From NCBI GenBank assembly GCA_016927935.1, contig JAFGLS010000201.1, positions 16,255 through 80,254 on the forward strand: a stretch of DNA of 64,000 nucleotides. The letters run 5' to 3'. The notes beneath the pieces were generated by a model. That model saw nothing but the letters and a program-made list of their open reading frames with translations, made no database searches and was not told the DNA's origin. Below, piece by piece: positions 10,384-20,586 of the stretch (positions are counted from its first letter, which is position 1; every line of letters begins with the position of its first letter). The translations under genes were made by a program, and so were the position numbers. The DNA is from Syntrophaceae bacterium (GTDB taxonomy: Bacteria; Desulfobacterota; Syntrophia; Syntrophales; Smithellaceae).

Positions 10384-10473
10384 CTATACAAATCCTCTGT
10401 TTTTAATATCCAGTGATTTCTCCTTTCTCTTTGATAAGAGTCCTTCTGAACTGTCTCTGTGCGTTTTTTTATC

Positions 10474-10842
10474 TCATTGCTTACGCTGTTTTTTTCTCTT
10501 GCTTTTTGACTTTTTCTTACTGTCTCCACCTGATTTTTTCTTTGATGATGGAATAATATCGTCTATCAATGATTTAACGCGCTTCTCGACATCTTTCCTT
10601 GCCCCCACACTCTGCTTCCTGACATCCCTGATAAAACTCTTTACATCAGATGTGGACAGTTCGTTTTCTTTGGCAACCTTTTTTATCCACTTCTCAATCG
10701 TTTCCTCTCCCAGAAAAACCAGCCCGAGACCGGCGAAAACAGATGTTTTTACGAAGTCCACTACATCCCCGACAACTTCACTAATAATGTTTTCATCTCT
10801 CGACTTACTTTTTGACTTACTTTTTGATTTTTTTGTAGACAT
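10474..10842 (-). CDS. Phasin-like / Lys-Ser-rich granule- or DNA-associated protein (hypothetical)
   Basis: SKSKSKSKS N-terminal repeat, amphipathic middle (GLGLVFLGEETIEKWIKKV), KKKSKSKRKKQRKQ tail. Confidence 0.5.
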   Translation of the reverse strand: MSTKKSKSKSKSKSRDENIISEVVGDVVDFVKTSVFAGLGLVFLGEETIEKWIKKVAKENELSTSDVKSFIRDVRKQSVGARKDVEKRVKSLIDDIIPSSKKKSGGDSKKKSKSKRKKQRKQ

Positions 10843-10972
10843 TTTAAATCCTCCTCATATGTTTTATTTTTTGCTTGCTCTTTAGCCAAGCTTTTCTTCA
10901 CCTATATCAGCAAACCATTCCTTTTTTCAATTTAAAAAATCACGGGATGATCAAAAAATAGTAATTCCCAAA

Positions 10973-12907
10973 TCAATGGCAACCTCCTTTTACTTTAATC
11001 AATTCCAGTAATTTGCAGTCTCCCAAATCACAAGCTCTTTGCGCGTCACGGCAACGCGAAACATTGTTGCCTTGCTTCTGATATATATCTGCCCTGCTAT
11101 AATATGCTCTGGCGTAATCAGGTTGAAGTCTTATTGCCTCATTGTAATCTTCAATAGCTCTAGTATATTGACCCATATTAGCATAAGCGAATCCTCTATT
11201 ATAGTAAGCTTTGGAATTGCGCGGATTTAGATTAATCGCCTTGTTGAAATCATCGATAGCTTCCTGATATTTTTTAAGTTTACCATAAATAGTTCCTCTC
11301 TCCATATAAAGCATGGAATATTTTATGAAACTATTAGTATCCGTGTCTTTATAGACTTGGGGATAAATATTCTTCATTCGTATGGCATTATTCAAATCGT
11401 TGATAGCCCGTTGATAAAATCCAATTTTATCGTAAATTTTTCCGCGGTTATAATAAGCTTTGATATAAGCAGGCTGAAGTCGAATTGCTTTGCTGTAATT
11501 CTCTATAGCCAGTTTATCTTTTCCATAGAGACTGTAAATAATACCAATTTCGTTGTAAGCATCCGGGTCATTCGGATTCATGCTGATAACTTTGCTGAAA
11601 TTCTCCATAGCCTTTTGATATTGTCCCGCTTTAGCATAAGCACCTCCGAGCAGGCTGTACACAAGGAAGTTGTCTTTTGTTACACGCAAATTATTATTCC
11701 AAAGCTCGATACCGTTTTTCCAGTAGCTGCATTGCCACCAGGTTAAAACAGACAAGATGACCAAGATGGATATTGTTCCCGGAAATAAAATCTTTTTGCG
11801 TAATTTTTCATTCTTTATCAAATGCGGAACAATCCATGCCAACATAACGGAGATTCCGATAGAAGGGATGTAACTGTAGTGATCTGATATTGCGCGGGTG
11901 CCAATCTTAATAACACCCGAAACCGGTAGAATGGTTATTAAATAAAAAAACCATCCAACAAACAAATAAGGCAACCGTTTTGCCATTATAACGACAGCAG
12001 CCGTAATAAAAATAAATATAAAGGCGGCTCCTATAGACTGCAATTCTAAAAGTTTATCTGAAAGAGGATAAACAACAGCAAAATGGAGAGGCCAGAATAT
12101 TTTGACCAGATAAGTCGCAAAACAAACAGGGGCTTTTACAAGGGGGATATTGGGAGGAAAATATTCTGTATACGGATTGTGCTGGGCATAAATTGTGACA
12201 ATGATGAAAAAAAGTGAAAAAATAAAAAAAATCATTTTTTCCTGCAACTGCCGTAATATTACATTGCCCTTCTGCAAATCAAAACGCCTCAGAGGCCAGT
12301 AATCAAAAAGAATCATAACCACGGGCAGTGTGACAACTATCGGCTTGCTCATAAGACCGCAGACAAAACAAAAGAGAACTAGCAAATATCTTCTGATAAC
12401 GGGTTTTTCAGTGTAATAGACATAGAGACATAAGGTCAGCATCCAGAAAAACACACTTAAGACGTCTTTGCGTTTGGCTACCCAGGCTACAGATTCCACC
12501 CGCAAAGGGTGAAGAGCGAATAAAGCAGCCACAAAAGCGCTCTTCCATATTGATCCGGTCATACGATTGAAGAGCCAAAACAGCAGCAACGTGCTCAAGA
12601 CGTGCAGGATGACATTAGTCAAATGATAGCCGCCGGCATTAGAACCATAAAATTGATTATCAAACATTAAAGACAACCATGTCAATGGATGCCAAAATCC
12701 GGCACGAGTTGTACTAAAAGCCCAATTTAATCCTTTTATGGTGATTCCTGACTGAACATAACTATTTTCTGTAACATAGACATGATCATCAAGGTTGATG
12801 AAATCAAACTGATTTACCTGACAGTAAACAGCAAGGGTGACAACCGCTAAAACGATATAAACGATAAATTTCTGCATACTGAGGCTTGTTTTTATTTTAT
12901 TTGGCAT
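10973..12907 (-). CDS. Multi-TM glycosyltransferase-like protein with C-terminal TPR repeats
   Basis: N-term multi-TM (LHPLRVESVAWVAKRKDVLS), C-term several TPRs (AIEDYNEAIRLQPDYARAYYSRA). Confidence 0.8.
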   Translation of the reverse strand: MPNKIKTSLSMQKFIVYIVLAVVTLAVYCQVNQFDFINLDDHVYVTENSYVQSGITIKGLNWAFSTTRAGFWHPLTWLSLMFDNQFYGSNAGGYHLTNVILHVLSTLLLFWLFNRMTGSIWKSAFVAALFALHPLRVESVAWVAKRKDVLSVFFWMLTLCLYVYYTEKPVIRRYLLVLFCFVCGLMSKPIVVTLPVVMILFDYWPLRRFDLQKGNVILRQLQEKMIFFIFSLFFIIVTIYAQHNPYTEYFPPNIPLVKAPVCFATYLVKIFWPLHFAVVYPLSDKLLELQSIGAAFIFIFITAAVVIMAKRLPYLFVGWFFYLITILPVSGVIKIGTRAISDHYSYIPSIGISVMLAWIVPHLIKNEKLRKKILFPGTISILVILSVLTWWQCSYWKNGIELWNNNLRVTKDNFLVYSLLGGAYAKAGQYQKAMENFSKVISMNPNDPDAYNEIGIIYSLYGKDKLAIENYSKAIRLQPAYIKAYYNRGKIYDKIGFYQRAINDLNNAIRMKNIYPQVYKDTDTNSFIKYSMLYMERGTIYGKLKKYQEAIDDFNKAINLNPRNSKAYYNRGFAYANMGQYTRAIEDYNEAIRLQPDYARAYYSRADIYQKQGNNVSRCRDAQRACDLGDCKLLELIKVKGGCH

Positions 12908-12986
12908 GGCGACCTATGGCCAGTTCTTTTACCATAGGTAAAGTCAGAGTTCAGCCATTTTTTGATTCTTTCCAGCAACTACACAG

Positions 12987-14438
12987 CTAAACATTTTTCG
13001 GTTCAAACTGATTTTTTGCCGACCAGAAAGAAGGAAGATGGCGCATCAGATAAATAATGCTTTTGCGGTGCTGCCAGATACGTTTACGAAATTTTTTGCG
13101 CCATTCTTTATCAGAATAAAAATTCTTTACATATTCGTTGTAGAGTTGATCGAGTCTTTCTGGAGAAGCAATTCCCTTGGGCACAAAAACAAAATTCAGG
13201 CAGTTCATCAGCCGCCAGTCCTCATGGAAAGTTCCCTCTTCTCTTATATTGCTCCAAAGCGGAGCGCCGGGAAATGGTGTGAATTTCGCCATGTTCATAT
13301 CGTCCAGTCCCAGTGACAGGATAAAATCGGATGTCCGCTTGATTGATTCTTCCGTCTCGCCGGGCAGACCCATCATAAAAAGTCCTTTGGCACGTAGTCC
13401 CGCTTTCTGAATTCTCCGCACAGTATCAATCACTTCATCAAGCGTTACACCAACTTTGTGCCGCGCGACCATCTGAGGATCGGCCGATTCCACTCCCAAA
13501 GAAACCATCAGGCATCCGGCGTTTTTCAGCATTTTAAGCAAGTCATCATCCGTGTATCCCACGCGCACGGCGCAATTGAAATTAATTCCCAGAGGGCTAC
13601 CGCACAGTTTATCGCAAAGCTCGACTATCCGCCCGCGGTTGGCGGTGAATAAATCATCATAGATATTGATGTGCCGCACGCCGAATTTTGTCCGCAGATA
13701 TTTCATGTGCTCATAAATGTAGGCGGCAGAATTGTAACGGAAACCTTTTTTGAAAACGGAACGGTCACAATAGGAACATTGATACATACAGCCGCGTGAG
13801 GTAATCATCGTCGCGCCGGGAGTGTTGATATAACTGAATAAAGGCAAATGGTAATCGCGGGGAAACCCTTTAAGTTTTTCATAAACCGGAAACGGCAAGC
13901 TGTCTAAATCAGATATTTGGGGACGCGAATCATTAGCGATGATTTCTTCTTTACTTTTCCAGATCAGGCCTTTGATTTGAGCCGGTTCAAAACCGGCGGC
14001 CAGTTCGGCCATTGTTTCTTCACCTTCACCGGCAACAAGAAAATCAAATACCAGATAATCATGAAGGAGTTTTTCCCCAAGCGCTGAAACATGAACCCCT
14101 CCGCACACTGTTTTTATGTCGGCGTTGTTATTTTTTATTATTGCAGCAAGATCGGCGGCATCGGGGAAAGATGATGTTGTCGCCGAAAAGCCGACAATAT
14201 TCGGTTGATACGCTAAAATATCCTGTGCCTGCTTTTGCAAATCAAGCGGCGCGTCCGGTCCGAGACAATCATAAACAAATACATCATGTCCTTTTTGTTT
14301 CAGATAGGCGGCGATGGAAAGCAGTCCCTGCGGTACCATCCGGTTGGCAATGTCGGTAATGTCGCGCTTGCCGGGAAACCAGTTGAATCCGCGCGGGTGA
14401 ACCAGAACAATGCGTTTTTTTTGTTTATAAGATGCCAT
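12987..14438 (-). CDS. B12-binding-domain radical SAM protein
   Basis: N-term cobalamin-binding-like domain, CMYQCSYCDRSVF (CxxxCxxC), MMGLPGETEESI; start trimmed from 14540 to MASYKQKK. Confidence 0.85.
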   Translation of the reverse strand: MASYKQKKRIVLVHPRGFNWFPGKRDITDIANRMVPQGLLSIAAYLKQKGHDVFVYDCLGPDAPLDLQKQAQDILAYQPNIVGFSATTSSFPDAADLAAIIKNNNADIKTVCGGVHVSALGEKLLHDYLVFDFLVAGEGEETMAELAAGFEPAQIKGLIWKSKEEIIANDSRPQISDLDSLPFPVYEKLKGFPRDYHLPLFSYINTPGATMITSRGCMYQCSYCDRSVFKKGFRYNSAAYIYEHMKYLRTKFGVRHINIYDDLFTANRGRIVELCDKLCGSPLGINFNCAVRVGYTDDDLLKMLKNAGCLMVSLGVESADPQMVARHKVGVTLDEVIDTVRRIQKAGLRAKGLFMMGLPGETEESIKRTSDFILSLGLDDMNMAKFTPFPGAPLWSNIREEGTFHEDWRLMNCLNFVFVPKGIASPERLDQLYNEYVKNFYSDKEWRKKFRKRIWQHRKSIIYLMRHLPSFWSAKNQFEPKNV

Positions 14439-14594
14439 TATTTTAATAATCTTTCCAAGGTATTTGTCCCCCGCTAGCGGGGGAATGAGGGGGTGGAAGC
14501 CACTTCGAATTATACAGAAAATAATTTCAAAAAAATCCACCTCCGTCCCTTTGGGACACCTCCGCTGGCGGAGGACACAAAACGACAGACAATT

Positions 14595-15611
14595 TTACTT
14601 CGTCGAGCCTAAAACAAAAACCTGTCTACCCGAAACTTGACAATTATAATGAACAAAAACAGAAGACGATTTTTTTATAAGGGCGCGCGCAATGCCAAAC
14701 GCCGACGCCGATGAATAAATTCCGCAATGAGAAAGATAATCGTCAATTTGCCATCCTCTTTTCTTCCAAAAATCATTATCAATTTTATTTACACGGAAAC
14801 CCGGCAGCAGAAAACGGTTTTTCTTTGTTGCCGCTTTTCCATTGGGAAACACGGCTGAAATAAGTTCTTCTGTCCTGTTAAAAATATTTGCATCCACGGA
14901 AAATTTTTCCTGTTCAACCGATTTTTCGCCAAAATCCACCGCCAGTATGTCGCCAATACTTTTCTCGCTGTCCCTTCCCAACAAAAGCCAGGAACTGCCT
15001 TCACCCATTGGCATCGCACGGGAATTATCCGGTGTCAGACTAACTCTTTCACGGTATTCCTCAACCGTCGGCGTAAAAATATCACAGGCACCGACCAAAG
15101 CCAGTTCTATTTCTCCCTTTTCCAGATAATCTTGCGCCAGCCAGAGCGCAGATTCAAAAGATAATTCTTCCTGAGAAATTGTTAAGACTGTTCCGGTAAC
15201 TTCACAAATACGCGCCAGAACAAACGCCGCAGCATTGCTGACCGAATTGGCAAACTGATTGGGACTGGGAAATCCGCCGCCGTGCTTGAACACTTCCGTA
15301 ATAAAAGGCAGGATTTCATCAATATTTCCTAAGCCCGTCGCCAGAAATATTCCTGTTTTTTTTCCTTTCAAATAACCGAGTGATACTTTTTGCAGACAAG
15401 ACAATCCTCCACAGCAAACCATTTTGATGAATCTTCCGGCGCGACGCATTGGTTGTCCCATAATTTCACTGACCAGACCTTCGGTATTTAGCGGCAGTTC
15501 ATTTTCTTCCCATGGCGCGTCAAAATTAGGTTTCAGTGCCGGACCGATATAACTTGCCGCGATTACCAGTATGGCTGTCTGTGACTTGATTTGTTTGTCT
15601 TTCATGTTCAT
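14595..15611 (-). CDS. Beta-ketoacyl synthase-like protein, shortened, no active-site Cys (chain-length-factor-like)
   Basis: KS-fold landmarks (LATGLGNIDEILPF, SNAAAFVLARI, ALVGACDIFTPTVEE, AMPMGEGSSWLLL); the TACxSGxNAI motif is replaced by TISQEELSFESAL. Confidence 0.7.
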   Translation of the reverse strand: MNMKDKQIKSQTAILVIAASYIGPALKPNFDAPWEENELPLNTEGLVSEIMGQPMRRAGRFIKMVCCGGLSCLQKVSLGYLKGKKTGIFLATGLGNIDEILPFITEVFKHGGGFPSPNQFANSVSNAAAFVLARICEVTGTVLTISQEELSFESALWLAQDYLEKGEIELALVGACDIFTPTVEEYRERVSLTPDNSRAMPMGEGSSWLLLGRDSEKSIGDILAVDFGEKSVEQEKFSVDANIFNRTEELISAVFPNGKAATKKNRFLLPGFRVNKIDNDFWKKRGWQIDDYLSHCGIYSSASAFGIARALIKKSSSVFVHYNCQVSGRQVFVLGSTK

Positions 15612-15653
15612 AGTTCAATCAATACCCGTAAATATTTTTTATCAGCTACCATA

Positions 15654-15734
15654 TGTCATTTCGATCCGGCGAAAGCCAGGGAGAAATCTTATATTAAGAT
15701 TGCCACGCCATCTTAGAGATGGCTCGCAATGACA
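15654..15734. repeat. Family A dispersed element (diverged)
   Basis: TGTCATTTCGATCCGG...GAGAAATCTT...AATGACA. Confidence 0.5.
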
Positions 15735-15746
15735 TTAAAACTATTT

Positions 15747-16904
15747 TCACCCCTTAGTAATCAAGTAACTTGTGCAGGTTCCGCCGAAGCCGAAATAAGT
15801 AAATAGATAAGATCCGTTTTGCGCTTCGATGTTTTTCTGTGATGGCGCAAAACCAATTTCAGGATCAATTTGAGTAAAGCCGAAACTGCGCGGAATATAG
15901 CCTGCTTCACAGCAGGAAAGCCACAGGGCAGTTTCCACCGCACCAGCCGCACCCAACGTATGACCGACAGCACCCTTGAGGGATATTACCGGAGCTAGAT
16001 TTTCCCCAAAATATTTAATTAATCCTCTTCCCTCGGAAAGATCGTTGTCTACTGTTCCGGTGCCGTGCGCTTTGATGGCGACAATATCTCCGGCCGACAC
16101 CCGTCCCGTTTCGATTGTCCGGCGCACAACTTCACTGACGGTTACACCGTCAATTCCCGCCGAGGTCATACTTTTTATATCGTTGTACTGATAGCCGCCG
16201 GAAAATTTATATGTTGCCGAAGACTTTTCTGTATCCAAAATCACAACGGCAGCACCCTCGCCGATTTGCATCCCGGCGCGCGTTGCGCAAAACGGGCGGC
16301 ATTGATCGTAATCAACAAGGAGCAGGCTGGCGAAGCCTTGCAGAGTCATGTTCAGAAGCGGCTCAAAGCCGACAACTATTGCCCGACGTATTTTTTTCTG
16401 CCCAAGAAGATCGGCTGCAACGACCAAAGCGTGCGAGCTCGAGACACAGGCCATGCTGAAGGTCAGCGCAATCCCCCTGATTCCATATTTGTTAAAGATT
16501 AAATCGGCAACCTCACCGGGACCACGGTTGCGGCACGAAATAGCCGGTGATTCCCTGTCCGGATTTTTCCTCACGGCTTCCGTAAATTCGTATTCGTTGC
16601 GTATAAACAAACCGCCCGTTGTTCCCACCAGCACACTGGATTCGGCTATCTCTTCCGCGGACAGTTCAGCCTTCAGGAAAGCTTCGTTTAATGCTCTCTC
16701 CAGCATGGCCATTGATTTATCCAGAGGATTTTCTTTGGAGGGAACTTCAAAAACATTGAATTCACGGCTGATTAAATGAGACGAAATACCAGGCGCGGCT
16801 GGTGGCACATCTCCCGCGATTAAATTACGCACCGACTCGGGAGCACTCCAGCCCAGCGTTGTCACGGCGCCCCAGCCACGCACATAAATATCCCTTACGG
16901 TCAT
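15747..16904 (-). CDS. Beta-ketoacyl-ACP synthase
   Basis: FSMACVSSSHAL (Cys), AHGTGTVDND (His), GAVGHTLGAAGA (His). Confidence 0.88.
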   Translation of the reverse strand: MTVRDIYVRGWGAVTTLGWSAPESVRNLIAGDVPPAAPGISSHLISREFNVFEVPSKENPLDKSMAMLERALNEAFLKAELSAEEIAESSVLVGTTGGLFIRNEYEFTEAVRKNPDRESPAISCRNRGPGEVADLIFNKYGIRGIALTFSMACVSSSHALVVAADLLGQKKIRRAIVVGFEPLLNMTLQGFASLLLVDYDQCRPFCATRAGMQIGEGAAVVILDTEKSSATYKFSGGYQYNDIKSMTSAGIDGVTVSEVVRRTIETGRVSAGDIVAIKAHGTGTVDNDLSEGRGLIKYFGENLAPVISLKGAVGHTLGAAGAVETALWLSCCEAGYIPRSFGFTQIDPEIGFAPSQKNIEAQNGSYLFTYFGFGGTCTSYLITKG

Positions 16905-17212
16905 TTTTTAACCTTCGGTGCGTCAATGATAAAATCGGCCAGCGTGTCGAACGATTGCATCGCCTTGGCCGCCGTCGAGGCGTTTTTTAATTCCACACCG
17001 AACACATATCTTATTTCCATGGCTATCTCCATGGCGTCAAGACTGTCCAGTATCAAGGGACCGGGACCGCCGATGAAAGGAACATCGGTGGGCACGTCCT
17101 GTGGTTTCACATCAGTAATCTCGCAGGCCCTGATAACCAGCTCCTTGAGTTTGAAAATCAACTCCTCCCTCGACGATACTCTCAATTCTTTGAATTTCTC
17201 GTTTACATCCAT
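16901..17212 (-). CDS. Acyl carrier protein
   Basis: LILDSLDAMEIAMEI phosphopantetheine-Ser motif; overlaps KS start. Confidence 0.88.
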   Translation of the reverse strand: MDVNEKFKELRVSSREELIFKLKELVIRACEITDVKPQDVPTDVPFIGGPGPLILDSLDAMEIAMEIRYVFGVELKNASTAAKAMQSFDTLADFIIDAPKVKK

Positions 17213-18321
17213 TTGACTTTTTTCCTCGCTATATAAAAACAGGCCAACGCAAAAAACATCAAGGCGGCCAGTTTTGGCAATATAGAACTGAAATCAGAAT
17301 CGCGCAAGAAAACATCCATATAAGCCTGATGCGCCCAATACATCGGTGAAATCATCGCCAGCCTTTTCATCACTAGCGGCATGACCGCTGTCGGCACCAT
17401 GATGCCGCCGAAAACCGCCATCAATACCGCCCCTGTGGAAGCCAGAGCAGAAGACTGCTCAGGGGAACGCGCCAGCGCCGCAATCATCACACCAAAACCT
17501 GTGGAAGCTGCCGCGACAACAATGGTAACCCATACCAGATACCACGGATGCGCTCCCATTGTGAAAGGAATCTTAACAAACAGAGGCATTATATAAACGC
17601 CGACAATGAGCATTAAAATAAACTGAATCAAATTAATAAAATAATAAGGAAGGAGTTTGCCCAAAATAATAAGATTGGCACTTACCGGATAGGTAAAGAG
17701 CCTCTGCAACGTGCCGTCATTTTTTTCCCGCAGGAAACCGATGGACATGGGAACGGCGATGAAGAACATCGCGAAAATAGACCAGCCGGGGACGCTGTGC
17801 TGGAGCGGACTAGGCAAACTTTTGTTTTTCTTTGTCCTCTCCACGATAAAACTCGCGGCCATCGCTTCCATATCGTCAATGCCCATGACAACCGAAGCTG
17901 TCAGACTGGTAATGAGCGAACGGGCGGCGGCCTTATATCCGGCATCTAGAACAGGATCGAATTCCACCTCAACCGGTTTTGTGCCGTTATCAAATCCATC
18001 CGGTATAAAAATTACCGCGTGCGCCTTGCCGTATTCAAAGAGCCTGTCATTGCTGTAGCCTTTCGGTCTCCCGACACGCTGAATCAGTTTATGAGCGCTT
18101 ATTTTCTTTTCCAGCAGGAGAGACTTCGGCGAACTGCCGGCAGTCTCAATTACTACTGCAATCTTCTGGCCGGTTATTTTTTCGGTATAAATACCCTGCA
18201 GCGCCAGAGATAAAAAGAAAATCAGCGCCACAGGCATGATAAACAGAATTGGAATGGTCTGCCTATCGCGCAATAAGATAAGTACTTCCTTGCGCATTAA
18301 TTCTTTTAACTTTGTGAACAT
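17203..18321 (-). CDS. ABC-2 type transporter permease
   Basis: N-term LMRKEVLILLRDRQTIPILFIMP, C-terminal multi-TM domain. Confidence 0.88.
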   Translation of the reverse strand: MFTKLKELMRKEVLILLRDRQTIPILFIMPVALIFFLSLALQGIYTEKITGQKIAVVIETAGSSPKSLLLEKKISAHKLIQRVGRPKGYSNDRLFEYGKAHAVIFIPDGFDNGTKPVEVEFDPVLDAGYKAAARSLITSLTASVVMGIDDMEAMAASFIVERTKKNKSLPSPLQHSVPGWSIFAMFFIAVPMSIGFLREKNDGTLQRLFTYPVSANLIILGKLLPYYFINLIQFILMLIVGVYIMPLFVKIPFTMGAHPWYLVWVTIVVAAASTGFGVMIAALARSPEQSSALASTGAVLMAVFGGIMVPTAVMPLVMKRLAMISPMYWAHQAYMDVFLRDSDFSSILPKLAALMFFALACFYIARKKVKWM

Positions 18322-18396
18322 TAAATTTTCTCTAACCTTAAATTATCCCCACCTTGTGTGACCTTTAGGTTACTCCCAAACACGCTGCATCTGACT

Positions 18397-18606
18397 TGTC
18401 ATGTCGAATGTAATGAGACATCTTGTTTTTTGATCACGGGTATGAACACCAGGGCAAGCCCTTGGCCCTAATTCCGCAGCAAGCTGCGGTATATTATACC
18501 CTCCGCTTAGCGGGATTGTTCGACTTACAAATTTCAATACACTTCGTTTTTGAAATTTGAGTCTCACAATAAAAGATTTCTCGTCTCTACGATCTTCGAA
18601 ATGACA
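18397..18606. repeat. Family A element with a family B element nested inside
   Basis: TGTCATGTCGA...AGACATCTTG...AAGATTTCTCGTCTC...TTCGAAATGACA, family B at 18501-18567. Confidence 0.6.
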
Positions 18607-18710
18607 AATGTTTTTCAAATCCCTCTTGCTCCCTTTAGAAAAGGGAGAAAAAATTTAACATTCCAATATATTCTTCACTACTTAATTACTTAAAACTTAA
18701 TTACTTTCTG

Positions 18711-19454
18711 TTATTCGTCACGCAAACCGCGGCCGGTGCGTTCCAAAAAGAACTTCTCCAGATTATCAATCTCGTTCATGCCGCCGGAAAAGATTACGCG
18801 GCCCCTGTCCAGCATTGTCACTTTTGAACACATTCGCTGGGCCTCTTCCATTATATGCGTGCATAAGACAATCGCTATCCCGGCGGCATTCATTTTTTTC
18901 AGCGTCTCATATATATGGTTGCGGCTTTGCGGATCAACCCCCACTGTCGGCTCATCCAGAAGCAGAAGTCGCGGTGAATGCAGAAGAGCCACAGCCAGAT
19001 TCAGGCGGCGCAGCATTCCTCCGGAATAAGCGGCTGTCCGTTTTTGCACATACGCGACAAGTCCTGTCTCCTCCAAAACTTCCTCCGACCTTTTTTTAAG
19101 AACATCATCCGACAATCCGGCCATGACACCGAAGACGCGCAGATTCTCCATCGCCGTCAGCGAAGCATATACTGATATCGGCTGAGGCGCGTAACCGATG
19201 GAGACTAACGCCTCCCTGCTGTCGTTTTTACTGCCGTAAATTAATATGCTGCCCTGATTTCCCCGCAGCTGTCCAGTAATCAAACGCATCAGTGTTGTTT
19301 TGCCCGCGCCGTTAGGTCCCAGAAGCGCATGAATTTCTCCACCATCCACCGACATGGAAAAATCGCGCAGAGCGCATTCTGTCTCTTTTACGGCTGGTTT
19401 ATCCGCCCTTTGATTGTAGGAAAAAGTTATTTGTGAAACTTCCAGCGCCTTCAT
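18711..19454 (-). CDS. ABC transporter ATP-binding protein
   Basis: LLGPNGAGKTTLMRLITG Walker A, YSGGMLRRLNLAVALL signature, LLLLDEPTVGVDP Walker B. Confidence 0.95.
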   Translation of the reverse strand: MKALEVSQITFSYNQRADKPAVKETECALRDFSMSVDGGEIHALLGPNGAGKTTLMRLITGQLRGNQGSILIYGSKNDSREALVSIGYAPQPISVYASLTAMENLRVFGVMAGLSDDVLKKRSEEVLEETGLVAYVQKRTAAYSGGMLRRLNLAVALLHSPRLLLLDEPTVGVDPQSRNHIYETLKKMNAAGIAIVLCTHIMEEAQRMCSKVTMLDRGRVIFSGGMNEIDNLEKFFLERTGRGLRDE

Positions 19455-20488
19455 GATTTCAGTTTAACTGCGATGTCCCGCAAATCTTTGAAAAGTTCTT
19501 CTTCGCGTCCCGCGCAAATAAGCATCAGTCCGCCCGCTTTGGCAAAAGTTTCTTCCTTGCCGCCTCTTTTCTTGATGATACGCGCGGAAGTCACGGCAAA
19601 TTCCCGCCATACGTCACCGATAGCCGTCATCTCCTGTGATAATTCTTCCAGCTCCGCAGAGCCAAACAATTGAGCGGCTTCCTGCAGAAAGGCTGCGTAC
19701 ATATAGCGGAAACCAGCACCGCCCGTGCCGACTTCTTCCTGCATGCGAACAATCATGCCCAACTGGCGGCAGCCTTCCTCAAACCCATGTGTCTTTTCCA
19801 AATTAATAACTTTTCTGGCCAGATACCGGATTCCACGGATGCCGAGAATGGGCAGAGGGATTCTCAGCATCATGTTGCAGGTATCCTTTATTCCCCTGAT
19901 ACAGGCGCCGCGTAAATCAGGATGGAGGTTAATGATAGACGGATAATACATGAATCCGCGCGGCTCCAGCGGTCCGCGCGCGAAGCGGGCCCTGATTAAA
20001 TCTTCCGTCGAACAATCAACCGGTTTTTCCAGAACAGGATCGCTTACACGGAAACCGCCTTCAATCTCGCGCAGGATAACAATGTTGTGGCCGTTGAACT
20101 GAAAACGGAAACGGTTGGGAAAATAAGAAAGCCAATAGATGTTTGTCGTTGCGCCGACAATCTGTCCCGATTTGAGCAGGCGGCGCATTTCCTCCATGCC
20201 CTTGTCGGCATTGCGAAAACGTTGTGTGGCAAATTTCCAGCCCAGTCTTTTTGCCGACTTGCGGAAAATCGCCGCCGGTTGCGCGCGGTAAGCGGTAATA
20301 GGCAAGCCGACCATTTTGATAAAGGGAAGATGACCGAAAAAAATACCGCTGCCGATACCGAAAATCATCGGTTCACTGATTTCCAATCCCTTATCTCTGA
20401 ATAAAGCCACGGCAACACCGGTTTCACAGTGCGCGGCATGGTAATGAACAAAAGGTTTTCCACCCGATGTTATTTCTGAAGCAGTCAA
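19451..20488 (-). CDS. BtrH N-terminal-domain protein (putative ACP-dependent acyltransferase)
   Basis: HCETGVAVALFRDKGLEISEPMIFGIGSGIFFGH, NGHNIVILREIEGGFRVSDP, resembling the BtrH_N family. Confidence 0.75.
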   Translation of the reverse strand: MTASEITSGGKPFVHYHAAHCETGVAVALFRDKGLEISEPMIFGIGSGIFFGHLPFIKMVGLPITAYRAQPAAIFRKSAKRLGWKFATQRFRNADKGMEEMRRLLKSGQIVGATTNIYWLSYFPNRFRFQFNGHNIVILREIEGGFRVSDPVLEKPVDCSTEDLIRARFARGPLEPRGFMYYPSIINLHPDLRGACIRGIKDTCNMMLRIPLPILGIRGIRYLARKVINLEKTHGFEEGCRQLGMIVRMQEEVGTGGAGFRYMYAAFLQEAAQLFGSAELEELSQEMTAIGDVWREFAVTSARIIKKRGGKEETFAKAGGLMLICAGREEELFKDLRDIAVKLKS

Positions 20489-20512
20489 AAAATTATCCTT
20501 TATTGTGAAACT

Positions 20513-20586
20513 CCAATTCCGCCAGCGAAGCGTAGCGAAATTGGTAAGCTGAACAATCCCGCAAAGCGGAGGGTACTATAGTACCC
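20513..20586. repeat. Family B element, includes perfect palindrome GGGTACTATAGTACCC
   Basis: GCTGAACAATCCCGCAAAGCGGAGGGTACTATAGTACCC; overlaps the 3' end of the CDS at 20576. Confidence 0.55.

Noticed and set aside
10343-10885. 180-aa Phe/Ser-rich plus-strand ORF
   Set aside because: Reverse complement of the Lys/Ser-rich genes at 10039-10842; composition is an artefact.
14461-14580. Palindromes CCCCCGCTAGCGGGGG and CCGCTGGCGG upstream of the radical SAM gene as a regulatory site
   Set aside because: They look like further dispersed intergenic palindromes; nothing ties them to specific regulation.
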